Both the position numbers and the translations under genes were made by a program. DNA of 64,000 nt, from the NCBI RefSeq assembly GCF_018854015.1, contig NZ_JAAXYO010000036.1:1-64000 (forward strand), given 5' to 3'. The notes beneath the pieces were generated by a model. That model saw only the letters and a program-made list of their open reading frames with translations, ran no database searches and was not told the origin of the DNA. Origin of the DNA: Igneacidithiobacillus copahuensis. GTDB taxonomy: Bacteria; Pseudomonadota; Gammaproteobacteria; Acidithiobacillales; Acidithiobacillaceae. Below are positions 25,773 to 32,812 of the stretch, one piece after another (positions within the stretch are counted from its first letter, which is position 1; each line of letters opens with the position of its first letter).

Positions 25773-26593
25773 CAGGCGGCTCCAAACGCAAGACGCCGGG
25801 CAAGTTCGATGCCCTCGGCATCGAAACGAATCTTGATAGTCTCCAGAAGAGTACTGCGCGTGGCACCGTAATCCGTCGCCCGTACCCACGGGCGTAGGTA
25901 GAGCTGAACACCCAGGTCGGTGAGATCCTGCACGCCAATCGCCGGCGCAGGTTCGGATAGAATCCGCTCATCGGCCTCGCAGAGCTCTGCTAAAAGCTGC
26001 TTAGCGCGCAGCAGATCCGCGTGCGGAGCGAGAGTAATCAGCAGATCGATACGGCGTTGGCCAAGGACGGAGGTATTAATGAGCACATCACTGAGGACCT
26101 TGCTGTTGGGCACGAATATTTGGCGGTTGTCGAAACTGTTGATGACGCTCTGAAAGAGATGGATGCGCTCGACCGTACCTGAGACACCTGCCACCTCGAC
26201 GCTGTCGCCCACCTGGTAGGGGCGCAAGATCAGCAACAGGACGCCGGCGGCAAAGTCCGCCAAGGACTTCTGCAACGCCAGGCCAATGGCAAGACCGGCG
26301 GCGCCAAGCATCGCCAGGAGCGAAGTGGTCTGCACCCCCAACTGTCCGAGGGCTGCGACCACTACCACGATGTACAGAGCGATTTTGATCAGGGATTCGA
26401 GAAAACGCGCCACCGTCAGGTTGTAATGGACACGCTCCAGCGTACGGGCACTGAGACGTCCTATCCAGCGCGCCAGCCACACGCCGACCAGCAACACCAG
26501 CAGCGCCGCAGCAATGTGCCCAGCCCAGGTCCACAGACGGTCGTGGAGCGCTGCCGACCAAGAGGGAAGCCACGCAATTTGAGAAATGGACAT
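25772..26593 (-). CDS. Small-conductance mechanosensitive channel, MscS family
   Basis: An inner-membrane channel that opens on hypo-osmotic shock, 273 residues, close to E. coli MscS. Three membrane helices precede the conserved pore helix AMLGAAGLAIGLALQKSLAD, followed by the beta domain with RPYQVGDSVEV, GTVERIHLFQSVI and VPNSKVLSDVLIN. The C-terminal alpha/beta domain with RIDLLITLAPHADL completes the fold. It is upstream of and overlaps the acyltransferase gene, so both affect the envelope and may be co-expressed. Confidence 0.92.
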   Translation of the reverse strand: MSISQIAWLPSWSAALHDRLWTWAGHIAAALLVLLVGVWLARWIGRLSARTLERVHYNLTVARFLESLIKIALYIVVVVAALGQLGVQTTSLLAMLGAAGLAIGLALQKSLADFAAGVLLLILRPYQVGDSVEVAGVSGTVERIHLFQSVINSFDNRQIFVPNSKVLSDVLINTSVLGQRRIDLLITLAPHADLLRAKQLLAELCEADERILSEPAPAIGVQDLTDLGVQLYLRPWVRATDYGATRSTLLETIKIRFDAEGIELARRLAFGAA

Positions 26594-26670
26594 GAAAATG
26601 CCCCCGCGGAATTCGATTCGGAGAGCCTAGAGGCTGTTGGCGCCCCTGGCAAGGCGCCAGGAGCGAGATG

Positions 26671-27591
26671 TCAGTGCAATACCGTCGTAGAGGCTCCGTG
26701 GACGACCGCCGCGCGCAGGGCATTCAGCTCGGCCATCATCCAGCGTTGGTAGTCATAGCCCGCAGGCATGGTCTCATAGACCCCTACTACCGGAACTTGG
26801 GCCTGTTTCGCCTTGGCCAGAAATGATTGGGTCAGGCTGCTGGTGACCTGCTGATTGTAGAGAAAGACCTTCACCCGACGTTTGCCTAGCAGCTCGCTCT
26901 GCAGGCTCACATCCTGGGGCGCTGGGTCGGTGCCATTCATGATCGCCGCCTGCAAGGACCAAGGGGTCTTGATCTCGCAGCCGGCAGCCTCAAGCATGTA
27001 GTCTGCCACCGGCTCCGACACCGCGACGGGGGTATGCGGATAGTCCTTGCGGAAAGCGGCAAGGCCCTGGTACCAGGGCTGCAGGGAGGCATCGAACTTT
27101 TTCACCTGCGCGGCAAAATACCCGCGATGCTCTGGCAACATGGCGCTGAGGGCATCGGCCACCGCTGCCGCCACCTTGGGCATGGTTTCCGGCTTGTACC
27201 ATAGGTGCGGGTTGGGCGTACTCTCCGGCAGACCCAGGAGATCCTGCACCACGATGACCTTCCTTGCCCGGTTCGGATTGGCCGCCAGAATTTTCTTCGC
27301 CCAAGAGTCGTAACCCAGCCCGTTGCGGACCACCAATTGCGCCTGCGCTACCTCACGCGCAATTGCGGGGCTCGCCTGAAAGGTGTGCGGATCGGTATTC
27401 GGATTGCTCTCGATCGCCTGTACCTGCACGTACGGGCCACCAATTTGGGAAATGACATTGGCATACTCATTTTCCACGCCAACGGCGCGCAGCACGTCGG
27501 CAGCCTGGGCAGTGCCAGCAAAGAGGGCACTGCAGGCTAGCGCAATACCAAGGAAACGGTGAGAGGATAAGACAGAAGGTAGAAGGGACAT
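26671..27591 (-). CDS. Metal-binding ABC substrate-binding protein (ZnuA/TroA-like), orphan
   Basis: A 306-residue periplasmic protein of the cluster A-I metal-binding family, for Zn2+ or Mn2+. The signal peptide ends after AGTAQA. Ligand patterns are DPHTFQASPAIAREV, NPHLWYKPETM, and a C-terminal YETMPAGYDY; the usual three histidines plus acidic group are partly seen (two clear histidines here), so metal choice is not settled. No ATPase or permease is next to it, so it must use a transporter from elsewhere or have another role. A perfect palindrome lies in its promoter region. Confidence 0.82.
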   Translation of the reverse strand: MSLLPSVLSSHRFLGIALACSALFAGTAQAADVLRAVGVENEYANVISQIGGPYVQVQAIESNPNTDPHTFQASPAIAREVAQAQLVVRNGLGYDSWAKKILAANPNRARKVIVVQDLLGLPESTPNPHLWYKPETMPKVAAAVADALSAMLPEHRGYFAAQVKKFDASLQPWYQGLAAFRKDYPHTPVAVSEPVADYMLEAAGCEIKTPWSLQAAIMNGTDPAPQDVSLQSELLGKRRVKVFLYNQQVTSSLTQSFLAKAKQAQVPVVGVYETMPAGYDYQRWMMAELNALRAAVVHGASTTVLH

Positions 27592-27607
27592 TGCGGCACT
27601 CTCCGTA

Positions 27608-27626
27608 AATGCAACTTGGTTGCATT
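27608..27626. promoter_or_regulatory. Palindromic operator before the metal-binding protein gene
   Basis: AATGCAAC-TTG-GTTGCATT is a perfect 8-bp inverted repeat around three bases, 16 bases upstream of the start codon on the minus strand. A -35-like TTGACA lies at 27650-27655, and CATAAT overlaps the palindrome edge as a possible -10 at 27624-27629, though their 20-base spacing is long. A metal-dependent repressor (Zur, MntR or Fur-like) is the natural guess. Confidence 0.6.
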
Positions 27627-27671
27627 ATGCTCTCGCGTCATCCTGCTCATGTCAATCTCGTCGCACAATAC

Positions 27672-27695
27672 AAAAAGGCGCGCCCGGGGGCGCGC
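27672..27695 (-). terminator. Terminator after the FeoC-like gene
   Basis: Read on the minus strand, GCGCGC pairs with GCGCGC around a short loop and is followed by five T residues. It closes the porin/FeoC-like transcript. Confidence 0.75.
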
Positions 27696-27735
27696 AATCG
27701 GCTACGGTGCTACAGGAGAAGAGGATGGGATAAAT

Positions 27736-27969
27736 TCAGTGCATAGATTGCGGTGAAGAGCTTCCTGTAGCCAGAAAACAGACCTGTTCCATGCGCCCGG
27801 CGCAGCGGGTCAGTTTCCAGATTTGCAAGACCCCTCGCTGCTGCAACTCGACCAGGGCCTGTCCCAGACGTTCCGGACCGGCCCGCGCAAGATGTTGCAG
27901 CAATTGTTCGAGACGACAACCCGGATGCCGGGCAACAAAGTGCAATGCATGATGAGCAATCTCTGTCAT
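27736..27969 (-). CDS. FeoC-like small winged-helix protein
   Basis: A 77-residue protein. The pattern MTEIAHHALHFVARHPG, LEQLLQHLARAG, LGQALVELQQRGVLQIWKL reads as a winged-helix unit, and two cysteines follow (LTRCAGRMEQVCFLAT) as in FeoC, the small cytosolic helper of ferrous iron transport. It overlaps the porin stop by one base (TGATG), so it is coupled to it. In Acidithiobacillus ferrooxidans a feoPABC operon encodes porin, FeoA, FeoB and FeoC; here FeoA and FeoB are absent between porin and FeoC-like gene. The FeoC call rests on fold pattern and context. Confidence 0.6.
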   Translation of the reverse strand: MTEIAHHALHFVARHPGCRLEQLLQHLARAGPERLGQALVELQQRGVLQIWKLTRCAGRMEQVCFLATGSSSPQSMH

Positions 27970-29207
27970 CAGAAAAACTCCAGGTGCAAACGCAGTAACC
28001 CGACCGTAGCGTTACGGTACACCCCATTGGGACGGGTAATGTATTGCAGATCGGGCTGCAGGCTCAGATAGTCATTCAATTTAGCGACATAGGTGATTTC
28101 GTAACTGGTTTCGGCGGGATAAATGGCTGCTGGTAGTTCCTCATCTTCATATCCCGCCGCCACCATGCCCGGACGCAGGGCTGCCCGCGCCATGCCAAAG
28201 GAGAGGGCGTCATCCGGCCGGGCGGCAAGAAAATGACTGAGCCGCGCCCCTACCCCCAGATACCAGGGAACCAGATTCTCCTGCCCAAAGGCCTTGCCCC
28301 ACTGGATAAAGGGCGCCAGCTCCGCGTCGGCAAGCTGCGAGTGCGCCTCGACAATGCCGTAGATGCCATTCGTTGTCGGACTGAGGTCGAAGTCGGGGGC
28401 ACGTGGCTGATCGTAGTGCCAGGCGCCAACTTTAAAGACATACTTGCCATATTCATCCGTATCATCATCCGGGTCTTCGCCCTCCTCCCGCCCCCAGTGC
28501 AAAGCCCCCTCCCAGATCGCCAGATAACCGCGGTCAAAGACACCGCGATACGGATGAACGGCATCTCCCTGAAACACGCCTGCCTTGCTGCTCCAGTTCG
28601 CCCCATGGGTATTGACGATGAAACCCAGCCCGGAATAGGGATAGGTCGGCAGCGCCGGTACATTGCCCGAAAGGCTGGGGTCGAGACCAAAGGAGCCATT
28701 CAAGAGTTGCAGCGCATTGCTGGCCACGTCGAAATAGAGATTGAAATCGGTGTAGCCGACCCGAGTAGCCAGCCAGTCTGTCCATTGCTGCCGGTAGTTG
28801 GCCTCGTAGAGCCGCACGGCAGAAGGTGCATAGATATTGCTCGCAGTCTGCAGATCGCCGCTGTAGGCCGTGTCTTCGGCCGAGCTGTAGATGCCGAACA
28901 CGGAGGTGGTGAAGAGCCCGCCGCGCCAGGCGCCAGCCTTGCCGCTGTCCCATTGCAGCCCCAACTGGCCCGCCGTGGTGTTGGCCGTGCCCTGACGAAT
29001 CCCTCCCGCTAGATTGGCGAAGAGCTCTGTATCTATATGCGCCGACCAGGAGAAACCCTGGCCGATATGCTGGAACTCGGTCAGATAACGGGGCGCCAGA
29101 CCATTTTGATTCGGGATCGGCGATTCGGCCGCAGGCCCCGGCAATCCCGCCGCAACACTTGCGCCACTCCACAGAAGCATCAGAAAAGAAAGTGACTTGC
29201 ACTTCAT
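27969..29207 (-). CDS. OprB-family porin, FeoP-like, probably Fur-regulated
   Basis: An outer-membrane beta barrel of 412 residues with a signal peptide ending near SVAAG. The OprB family pattern is clear: GLAPRYLTEFQHIGQGFSW at the start, then FNLYFDVASNALQLLNGSFGLDPSL, and the end LQPDLQYITRPNG...LRLHLEFF with terminal aromatic strand. OprB proteins are often named for carbohydrate uptake, but the Fur box and -35/-10 promoter upstream and the FeoC-like gene downstream point to iron. This fits FeoP, the porin of the Acidithiobacillus feoPABC operon. The iron role is inference. Confidence 0.8.
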   Translation of the reverse strand: MKCKSLSFLMLLWSGASVAAGLPGPAAESPIPNQNGLAPRYLTEFQHIGQGFSWSAHIDTELFANLAGGIRQGTANTTAGQLGLQWDSGKAGAWRGGLFTTSVFGIYSSAEDTAYSGDLQTASNIYAPSAVRLYEANYRQQWTDWLATRVGYTDFNLYFDVASNALQLLNGSFGLDPSLSGNVPALPTYPYSGLGFIVNTHGANWSSKAGVFQGDAVHPYRGVFDRGYLAIWEGALHWGREEGEDPDDDTDEYGKYVFKVGAWHYDQPRAPDFDLSPTTNGIYGIVEAHSQLADAELAPFIQWGKAFGQENLVPWYLGVGARLSHFLAARPDDALSFGMARAALRPGMVAAGYEDEELPAAIYPAETSYEITYVAKLNDYLSLQPDLQYITRPNGVYRNATVGLLRLHLEFF

Positions 29208-29236
29208 GATACGCTCAGATCAGGAAAGACGGCGCT

Positions 29237-29282
29237 ACTATGCCCCAGCCTCTTCTCTCAGTCAATAACGATTCTCATTTGC
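29237..29282 (-). promoter_or_regulatory. Promoter with overlapping Fur box for the FeoP-like porin
   Basis: On the minus strand a -35 TTGACT (29260-29265) and -10 CATAGT (29237-29242) are 17 bases apart. AATAACGATTCTCATTTGC at 29264-29282 matches 13 of 19 positions of the Fur consensus GATAATGATAATCATTATC and overlaps the -35 box. Fe-Fur bound there would block the promoter. The site is about 110 bases before nadD on the other strand. Confidence 0.65.
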
Positions 29283-29392
29283 ATATATTGTCATGGCTTC
29301 GGTTTTTCCCCACAGCTCGGCACTCCGGGGACACAAGTCGCCAAGCCATGAAACTGCTTTCTTCCCGCAGATTCATCCTCTACACTGAATCC

Positions 29393-30037
29393 ATGCAGAA
29401 AAAACGGCTGATTCTGGGTGGCACCTTCGATCCCATTCATTACGGGCATCTGCGAGCGCTGGAAGAGGTACGCGAGGCGCTGGGCATGGCGGAGGCGACA
29501 CTGGTTCCTGCCGGGCATCCGCCGCACCGGCAGAGCCCCTGGGCGCCCGCGGAGCACCGTTTGGCAATGACCCGCATTGCCGCGCAGCAGGCTCCAGGCT
29601 TGGGGGTGCTGGCTTACGAGGTCGAAAAAAGCAGTCGTTCCTACACCGTCGATACCCTGCGCCACCTCCGCGCCGACGATTCCGATGGCTTTCTGGCAAT
29701 GGTGATCGGAATGGATGCCTTTCTGCGCTTCGATACCTGGAAAGACTGGCAGGAAATCCTTGATCTGGCCCATCTGGTGGTCATCGGCCGGCCCGGCTGG
29801 CCGATGGCGGAACTGCCCGAGGCCCTGCGCCAGGTGCTCTATGAGCGGCGGGTAGAGGATCTGGCCGCACTGCACGGGCATTCTCGCGGCAAGATCGCCT
29901 TTCACACGGTCACCGCCCTGGAAATCTCCGCAACCCAGATCCGCAGCCTTCTTGCCGCCGGGCGCAGTGCGCGCTTTCTGTTACCCGACGCGGTCTTGGA
30001 TTATATTGCCCGGCAACGGCTTTACCACGAAACGTAA
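29393..30037 (+). CDS. nadD: Nicotinate-nucleotide adenylyltransferase
   Basis: Joins nicotinate mononucleotide and ATP into deamido-NAD, a step of NAD synthesis. The 214-residue protein has the nucleotidyltransferase motif GGTFDPIHYGHL with HxGH and the second motif EISATQIRS near the C-terminus. The start at 29393 is set by family alignment; an upstream in-frame ATG at 29240 lies in the Fur/porin promoter region. It leads the conserved nadD-rsfS-rlmH order. Confidence 0.93.
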   Translation: MQKKRLILGGTFDPIHYGHLRALEEVREALGMAEATLVPAGHPPHRQSPWAPAEHRLAMTRIAAQQAPGLGVLAYEVEKSSRSYTVDTLRHLRADDSDGFLAMVIGMDAFLRFDTWKDWQEILDLAHLVVIGRPGWPMAELPEALRQVLYERRVEDLAALHGHSRGKIAFHTVTALEISATQIRSLLAAGRSARFLLPDAVLDYIARQRLYHET

Positions 30038-30055
30038 CCTGGAGGAACACCCACC

Positions 30056-30415
30056 TTGCCCATCACGCCCGAAATGCTACGCGATCTGAGTATCGCCGCC
30101 CTCGATGAACACAAGGCCATCGACATCCAAAGCATCGACGTTCGTCAACAAACCGACATTACCGATTACCTGATCGTTGCCTCTGGCAATTCCGACCGCC
30201 AGCTACGCGCCCTTGCCGACGCCGTGATCGACAAGGTGCGTGGCGAGGGGGTGCGGCCTCTCGGCAAGGAAGGGGCGTCCGGCAGCGACTGGATGCTGGT
30301 GGATCTGGGCGATGTGGTAGTCCACCTGATGCGACCGGAAACCCGCGATTTCTATCAGATCGAGCGGCTCTGGGGCGAGCTGCCCAAGGTGCGTAGCCAG
30401 GGTAACGAGGGCTAG
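30056..30415 (+). CDS. rsfS: Ribosomal silencing factor RsfS
   Basis: Binds uL14 and stops subunit joining when nutrients are short. The 119-residue chain has the family pattern AIDIQSIDV, TDYLIVASGNSDRQLRALAD and the core GSDWMLVDLGDVVVHLM with the final RDFYQIERLWGELP. TTG 30056 is taken as start because GGAGG lies ten bases before it; ATG 30074 has no ribosome site. It sits between nadD and rlmH, the standard place. Confidence 0.93.
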   Translation: MPITPEMLRDLSIAALDEHKAIDIQSIDVRQQTDITDYLIVASGNSDRQLRALADAVIDKVRGEGVRPLGKEGASGSDWMLVDLGDVVVHLMRPETRDFYQIERLWGELPKVRSQGNEG

Positions 30416-30416
30416 C

Positions 30417-30899
30417 ATGCGCCTGTTGGTCCTCGCGCTGGGGACCCGCATGCCAAACTGGGTGGAAGCAGCGGTGGAGGAATACCGCCGCAGGATCCCT
30501 GCCCCGGTGCAACTGGAATGGCGCAGCCTGCCCCTGGCCCAGCGGGGGCGGCAGAACGATCCGGCACGTTGGCGTCGGGAGGAAGGCGAACGTCTTCTCG
30601 CCAGCACCCGCAAAGACAGCGAGATCGTGGCCCTGGAGGTGACCGGGCGGAGCTTGCGCAGTGAAGAGCTGGCGCAGAAAATGGATACTTGGATCAACGA
30701 TCATCAGGACGTCACCCTGTGGATTGGGGGCCCGGATGGTATCGACCCGGCGTTGCGGCCGCACTGGCGCTGGTCCCTTTCCGCATTGACTCTGGCGCAC
30801 CCCGTAGTGCGCGTGGTCCTTGCCGAGCAACTGTATCGTGCCTGGAGTATCCGTGTGGGCCTGCCCTATCATCGTGGCGGAGAGGAGAATGGATGGTGA
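30417..30899 (+). CDS. rlmH: 23S rRNA (pseudouridine-1915 N3)-methyltransferase
   Basis: A SPOUT-class methyltransferase of 160 residues that modifies helix 69 of 23S rRNA. Family signs are the start MRLLVLALGTRMPNWVEAAVEEY, the cofactor knot WIGGPDGID and the conserved C-terminal RAWSIRVGLPYHR-type end. It starts 1 base after rsfS. Its 3' end overlaps the next lipoprotein gene by seven bases, so translation is likely coupled. Confidence 0.95.
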   Translation: MRLLVLALGTRMPNWVEAAVEEYRRRIPAPVQLEWRSLPLAQRGRQNDPARWRREEGERLLASTRKDSEIVALEVTGRSLRSEELAQKMDTWINDHQDVTLWIGGPDGIDPALRPHWRWSLSALTLAHPVVRVVLAEQLYRAWSIRVGLPYHRGGEENGW

Positions 30900-31327
30900 A
30901 GTGTTATCAACGAGTCTTGCCCCGACTGGGGGTGGTCGCAGCCCTGGCTTTGGGATTGAGTGCCTGCGCGCAGATGGTCGTACCCACACCGCAAGAGAGC
31001 AGTAGCAATGCCATTGCCGTACAAGCGGCGCGCATCCATATCTTTTCGCTGTCCCCGCAGGTGCAGGCGCGGCAACTGGAGCCCGCGCGCCAAGCCCTCG
31101 CCGCAGCACAGGCCGCGCAGCAGCGGGGGGACTATCTTTACGCCGATCGCGAAACCGAATTGGCCCGCCTTCGCCTCGATAACATTCAGCAGCGTCTCGA
31201 TCAGAGCCCGGCGACGGACAGCAACCAGGAGATCAAAGGACAGATTCGCGAGCTGCAAGGGAGAATCGCCAGTCTGCAGGAAAAAATTGCCGCTACCCGT
31301 CAGCAGCTTCAGGAGACGAACCCATGA
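30893..31327 (+). CDS. Small lipoprotein with DUF4398-like helical domain
   Basis: A 144-residue envelope protein. The signal ends LGLSAC, giving a lipid-anchored N-terminus. The rest is helical: QAARIHIFSLSPQVQARQLEPA, ALAAAQAAQQRGDYLYADRETELARLRLDN looks like the DUF4398 pattern (shown here in parts), followed by a coiled-coil end (IRELQGRIASLQEKIAATRQQL). Its start overlaps rlmH and its end overlaps the next OmpA-like gene, with an AGAGGAG ribosome site upstream. Such lipoprotein plus OmpA-like pairs occur together, which suggests a shared envelope role. Confidence 0.7.
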   Translation: MVKCYQRVLPRLGVVAALALGLSACAQMVVPTPQESSSNAIAVQAARIHIFSLSPQVQARQLEPARQALAAAQAAQQRGDYLYADRETELARLRLDNIQQRLDQSPATDSNQEIKGQIRELQGRIASLQEKIAATRQQLQETNP

Positions 31328-32217
31328 TTCGCCGTAGCCTGCTCGCCAGCACCTTACTTCTACTGCCTGCCCTCGCCTGGGCCGATGCTACTACCACAGC
31401 CGCCCTGCAACGGGCCTATGGACAGTTCCAAAACCTGCAGAAATCCACACATCTCACCCCGCAGCAATCCGCCAGTCTGCAGCGAGATCTGCAGCAGATG
31501 ACCGCCGATCAGGTCAATCCGCCTCTCTTTGCCGTCGACCGGGCCATCTTTGAGGCCCGCCTGCAGGGACTGCGGGAAGCCCAGGCGGCCGCAAACGGTG
31601 GCCAGGAGAAGGAGCGTCTGAGCCGGGAACTGGCCAGCCTCAATCAGAAATATCAGGCCTTGCAGGCAGAATACGCGCAGCTGCGCCAGCAGTTGGCGAC
31701 GCAGACCATGCAGGGTGCCCGCAGCGCCCGCCTGAAGCAGGAAATCCAGCAGCAAAAGGAAATACTGCAGCAGGAAGAACAGAGTCTGGCGACGATGCAA
31801 CCGAGTTCTGCGCCGAGTACGAGTAGCTCGACGAGCGTCAGCCCCACGGTTGCGGCGCCTGCCGCCGCTCCGGCCCCGTTGCAGGCCCTGGCCGCCTACG
31901 GTGACCTGCGGCAGGGAAAATATGGCACGGAGCTGAACATGCCGGTATCCGCTCTGTTCAGTTCAGACCAGGGACTATCCGCCAACGGCAAGCAGCGTCT
32001 GCGTGCTGTTGCTGGGACGCTGAAAGGAATCTCGGCAGCACAGATCCTGGTGCGGGTCTCCGGGCAACCGGGAGGCCTCAATCTGGCCACCCAACGCGCC
32101 GAGGCCATTCTACAAGGTCTGCGCCAGGCCGGGATTCCCGATTCCCGACTGGCCCTGGCCTCAGGTGCCGGAGTGGCCAGCGGCATGGCCCAGATCCTCT
32201 TGCCGAGCGGCTCCTGA
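31324..32217 (+). CDS. Exported coiled-coil protein with degenerate OmpA-like domain
   Basis: A 297-residue exported protein: signal peptide MIRRSLLASTLLLLPALAWA, then an extended coiled-coil region at about residues 50-165 rich in Gln, Glu and Leu, a Ser/Pro/Ala linker, and a C-terminal domain (about 200-297) with ALFSSDQGLSANGKQRLRAV and ATQRAEAILQGLRQAGIP that resembles an OmpA peptidoglycan-binding domain but lacks some of its residues. It overlaps the lipoprotein gene by four bases. The pair may span from outer membrane to peptidoglycan; this is inference. Confidence 0.7.
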   Translation: MIRRSLLASTLLLLPALAWADATTTAALQRAYGQFQNLQKSTHLTPQQSASLQRDLQQMTADQVNPPLFAVDRAIFEARLQGLREAQAAANGGQEKERLSRELASLNQKYQALQAEYAQLRQQLATQTMQGARSARLKQEIQQQKEILQQEEQSLATMQPSSAPSTSSSTSVSPTVAAPAAAPAPLQALAAYGDLRQGKYGTELNMPVSALFSSDQGLSANGKQRLRAVAGTLKGISAAQILVRVSGQPGGLNLATQRAEAILQGLRQAGIPDSRLALASGAGVASGMAQILLPSGS

Positions 32218-32221
32218 GCGC

Positions 32222-32812
32222 ATGCCGCAATTGATCCTCGCGTCGGCTTCGCCGCGCCGACGCGAACTGCTCGCGCAGTTGGGCTACACGCCGGAACTCC
32301 GGCCGACAAGCATCGACGAGTCCCGGCGTAACGGCGAGCCGCCGGCGCAGCTCGTTCGACGTCTGGCGCGGGAAAAGGCCCGCGCTGCCGTACGCAGCGA
32401 TGAAAATGCCCTGGTACTCGGGGCTGACACCCTGGTCTGCCTGGGGGACCGGGTATTCGGCAAGCCCGCGGATGCTGCCGAGGCCCAACAAAACTATGCG
32501 CTCCTCGGCGGGCGCTGGCATCAGGTGCTTACCGCCGTAGCTATCACCGACGGCCAGCGCGTATGGCAGACCCTGTCACGCAATGCCGTCTTCCTGCGGC
32601 CGATCTCGCCGGCCGAGGCACACGCCTACTGGGTCAGTGGCGAGCCCCAAGACAAAGCCGGCGGCTACGCCATCCAGGGCCTGGGAGCGGTCTTCGTGCG
32701 CAGTCTGCGCGGTTCCTATTCGGGAGTGATGGGCCTCCCACTGGCGGAAACGGCGGCGCTGCTCAGCCAGCTCGGCCTCCCCCCACCCCACTTGCAGGCA
32801 CGGCATGAGTGA
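32222..32812 (+). CDS. maf: Maf-like nucleotide pyrophosphatase
   Basis: Hydrolyses non-canonical or excess nucleoside triphosphates. The 196-residue chain has the family motif LASASPRRRELLAQLG, PAQLVRRLAREKA, LGADTLVCLGDRVFGKP and the end DKAGGYAIQGLGAVFV. It starts 4 bases after the OmpA-like gene and overlaps rng by eight bases. YhdE (dTTP/UTP) and YceF (m7GTP) subtypes are not separated here. Confidence 0.92.
   Translation: MPQLILASASPRRRELLAQLGYTPELRPTSIDESRRNGEPPAQLVRRLAREKARAAVRSDENALVLGADTLVCLGDRVFGKPADAAEAQQNYALLGGRWHQVLTAVAITDGQRVWQTLSRNAVFLRPISPAEAHAYWVSGEPQDKAGGYAIQGLGAVFVRSLRGSYSGVMGLPLAETAALLSQLGLPPPHLQARHE

Noticed and set aside
26640..26665. CCTGGC/GCCAGG inverted repeat after the metal-binding protein gene as terminator
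   Set aside because: It has no T-run on the minus strand, and several overlapping pairings are possible, so no clear call can be made.
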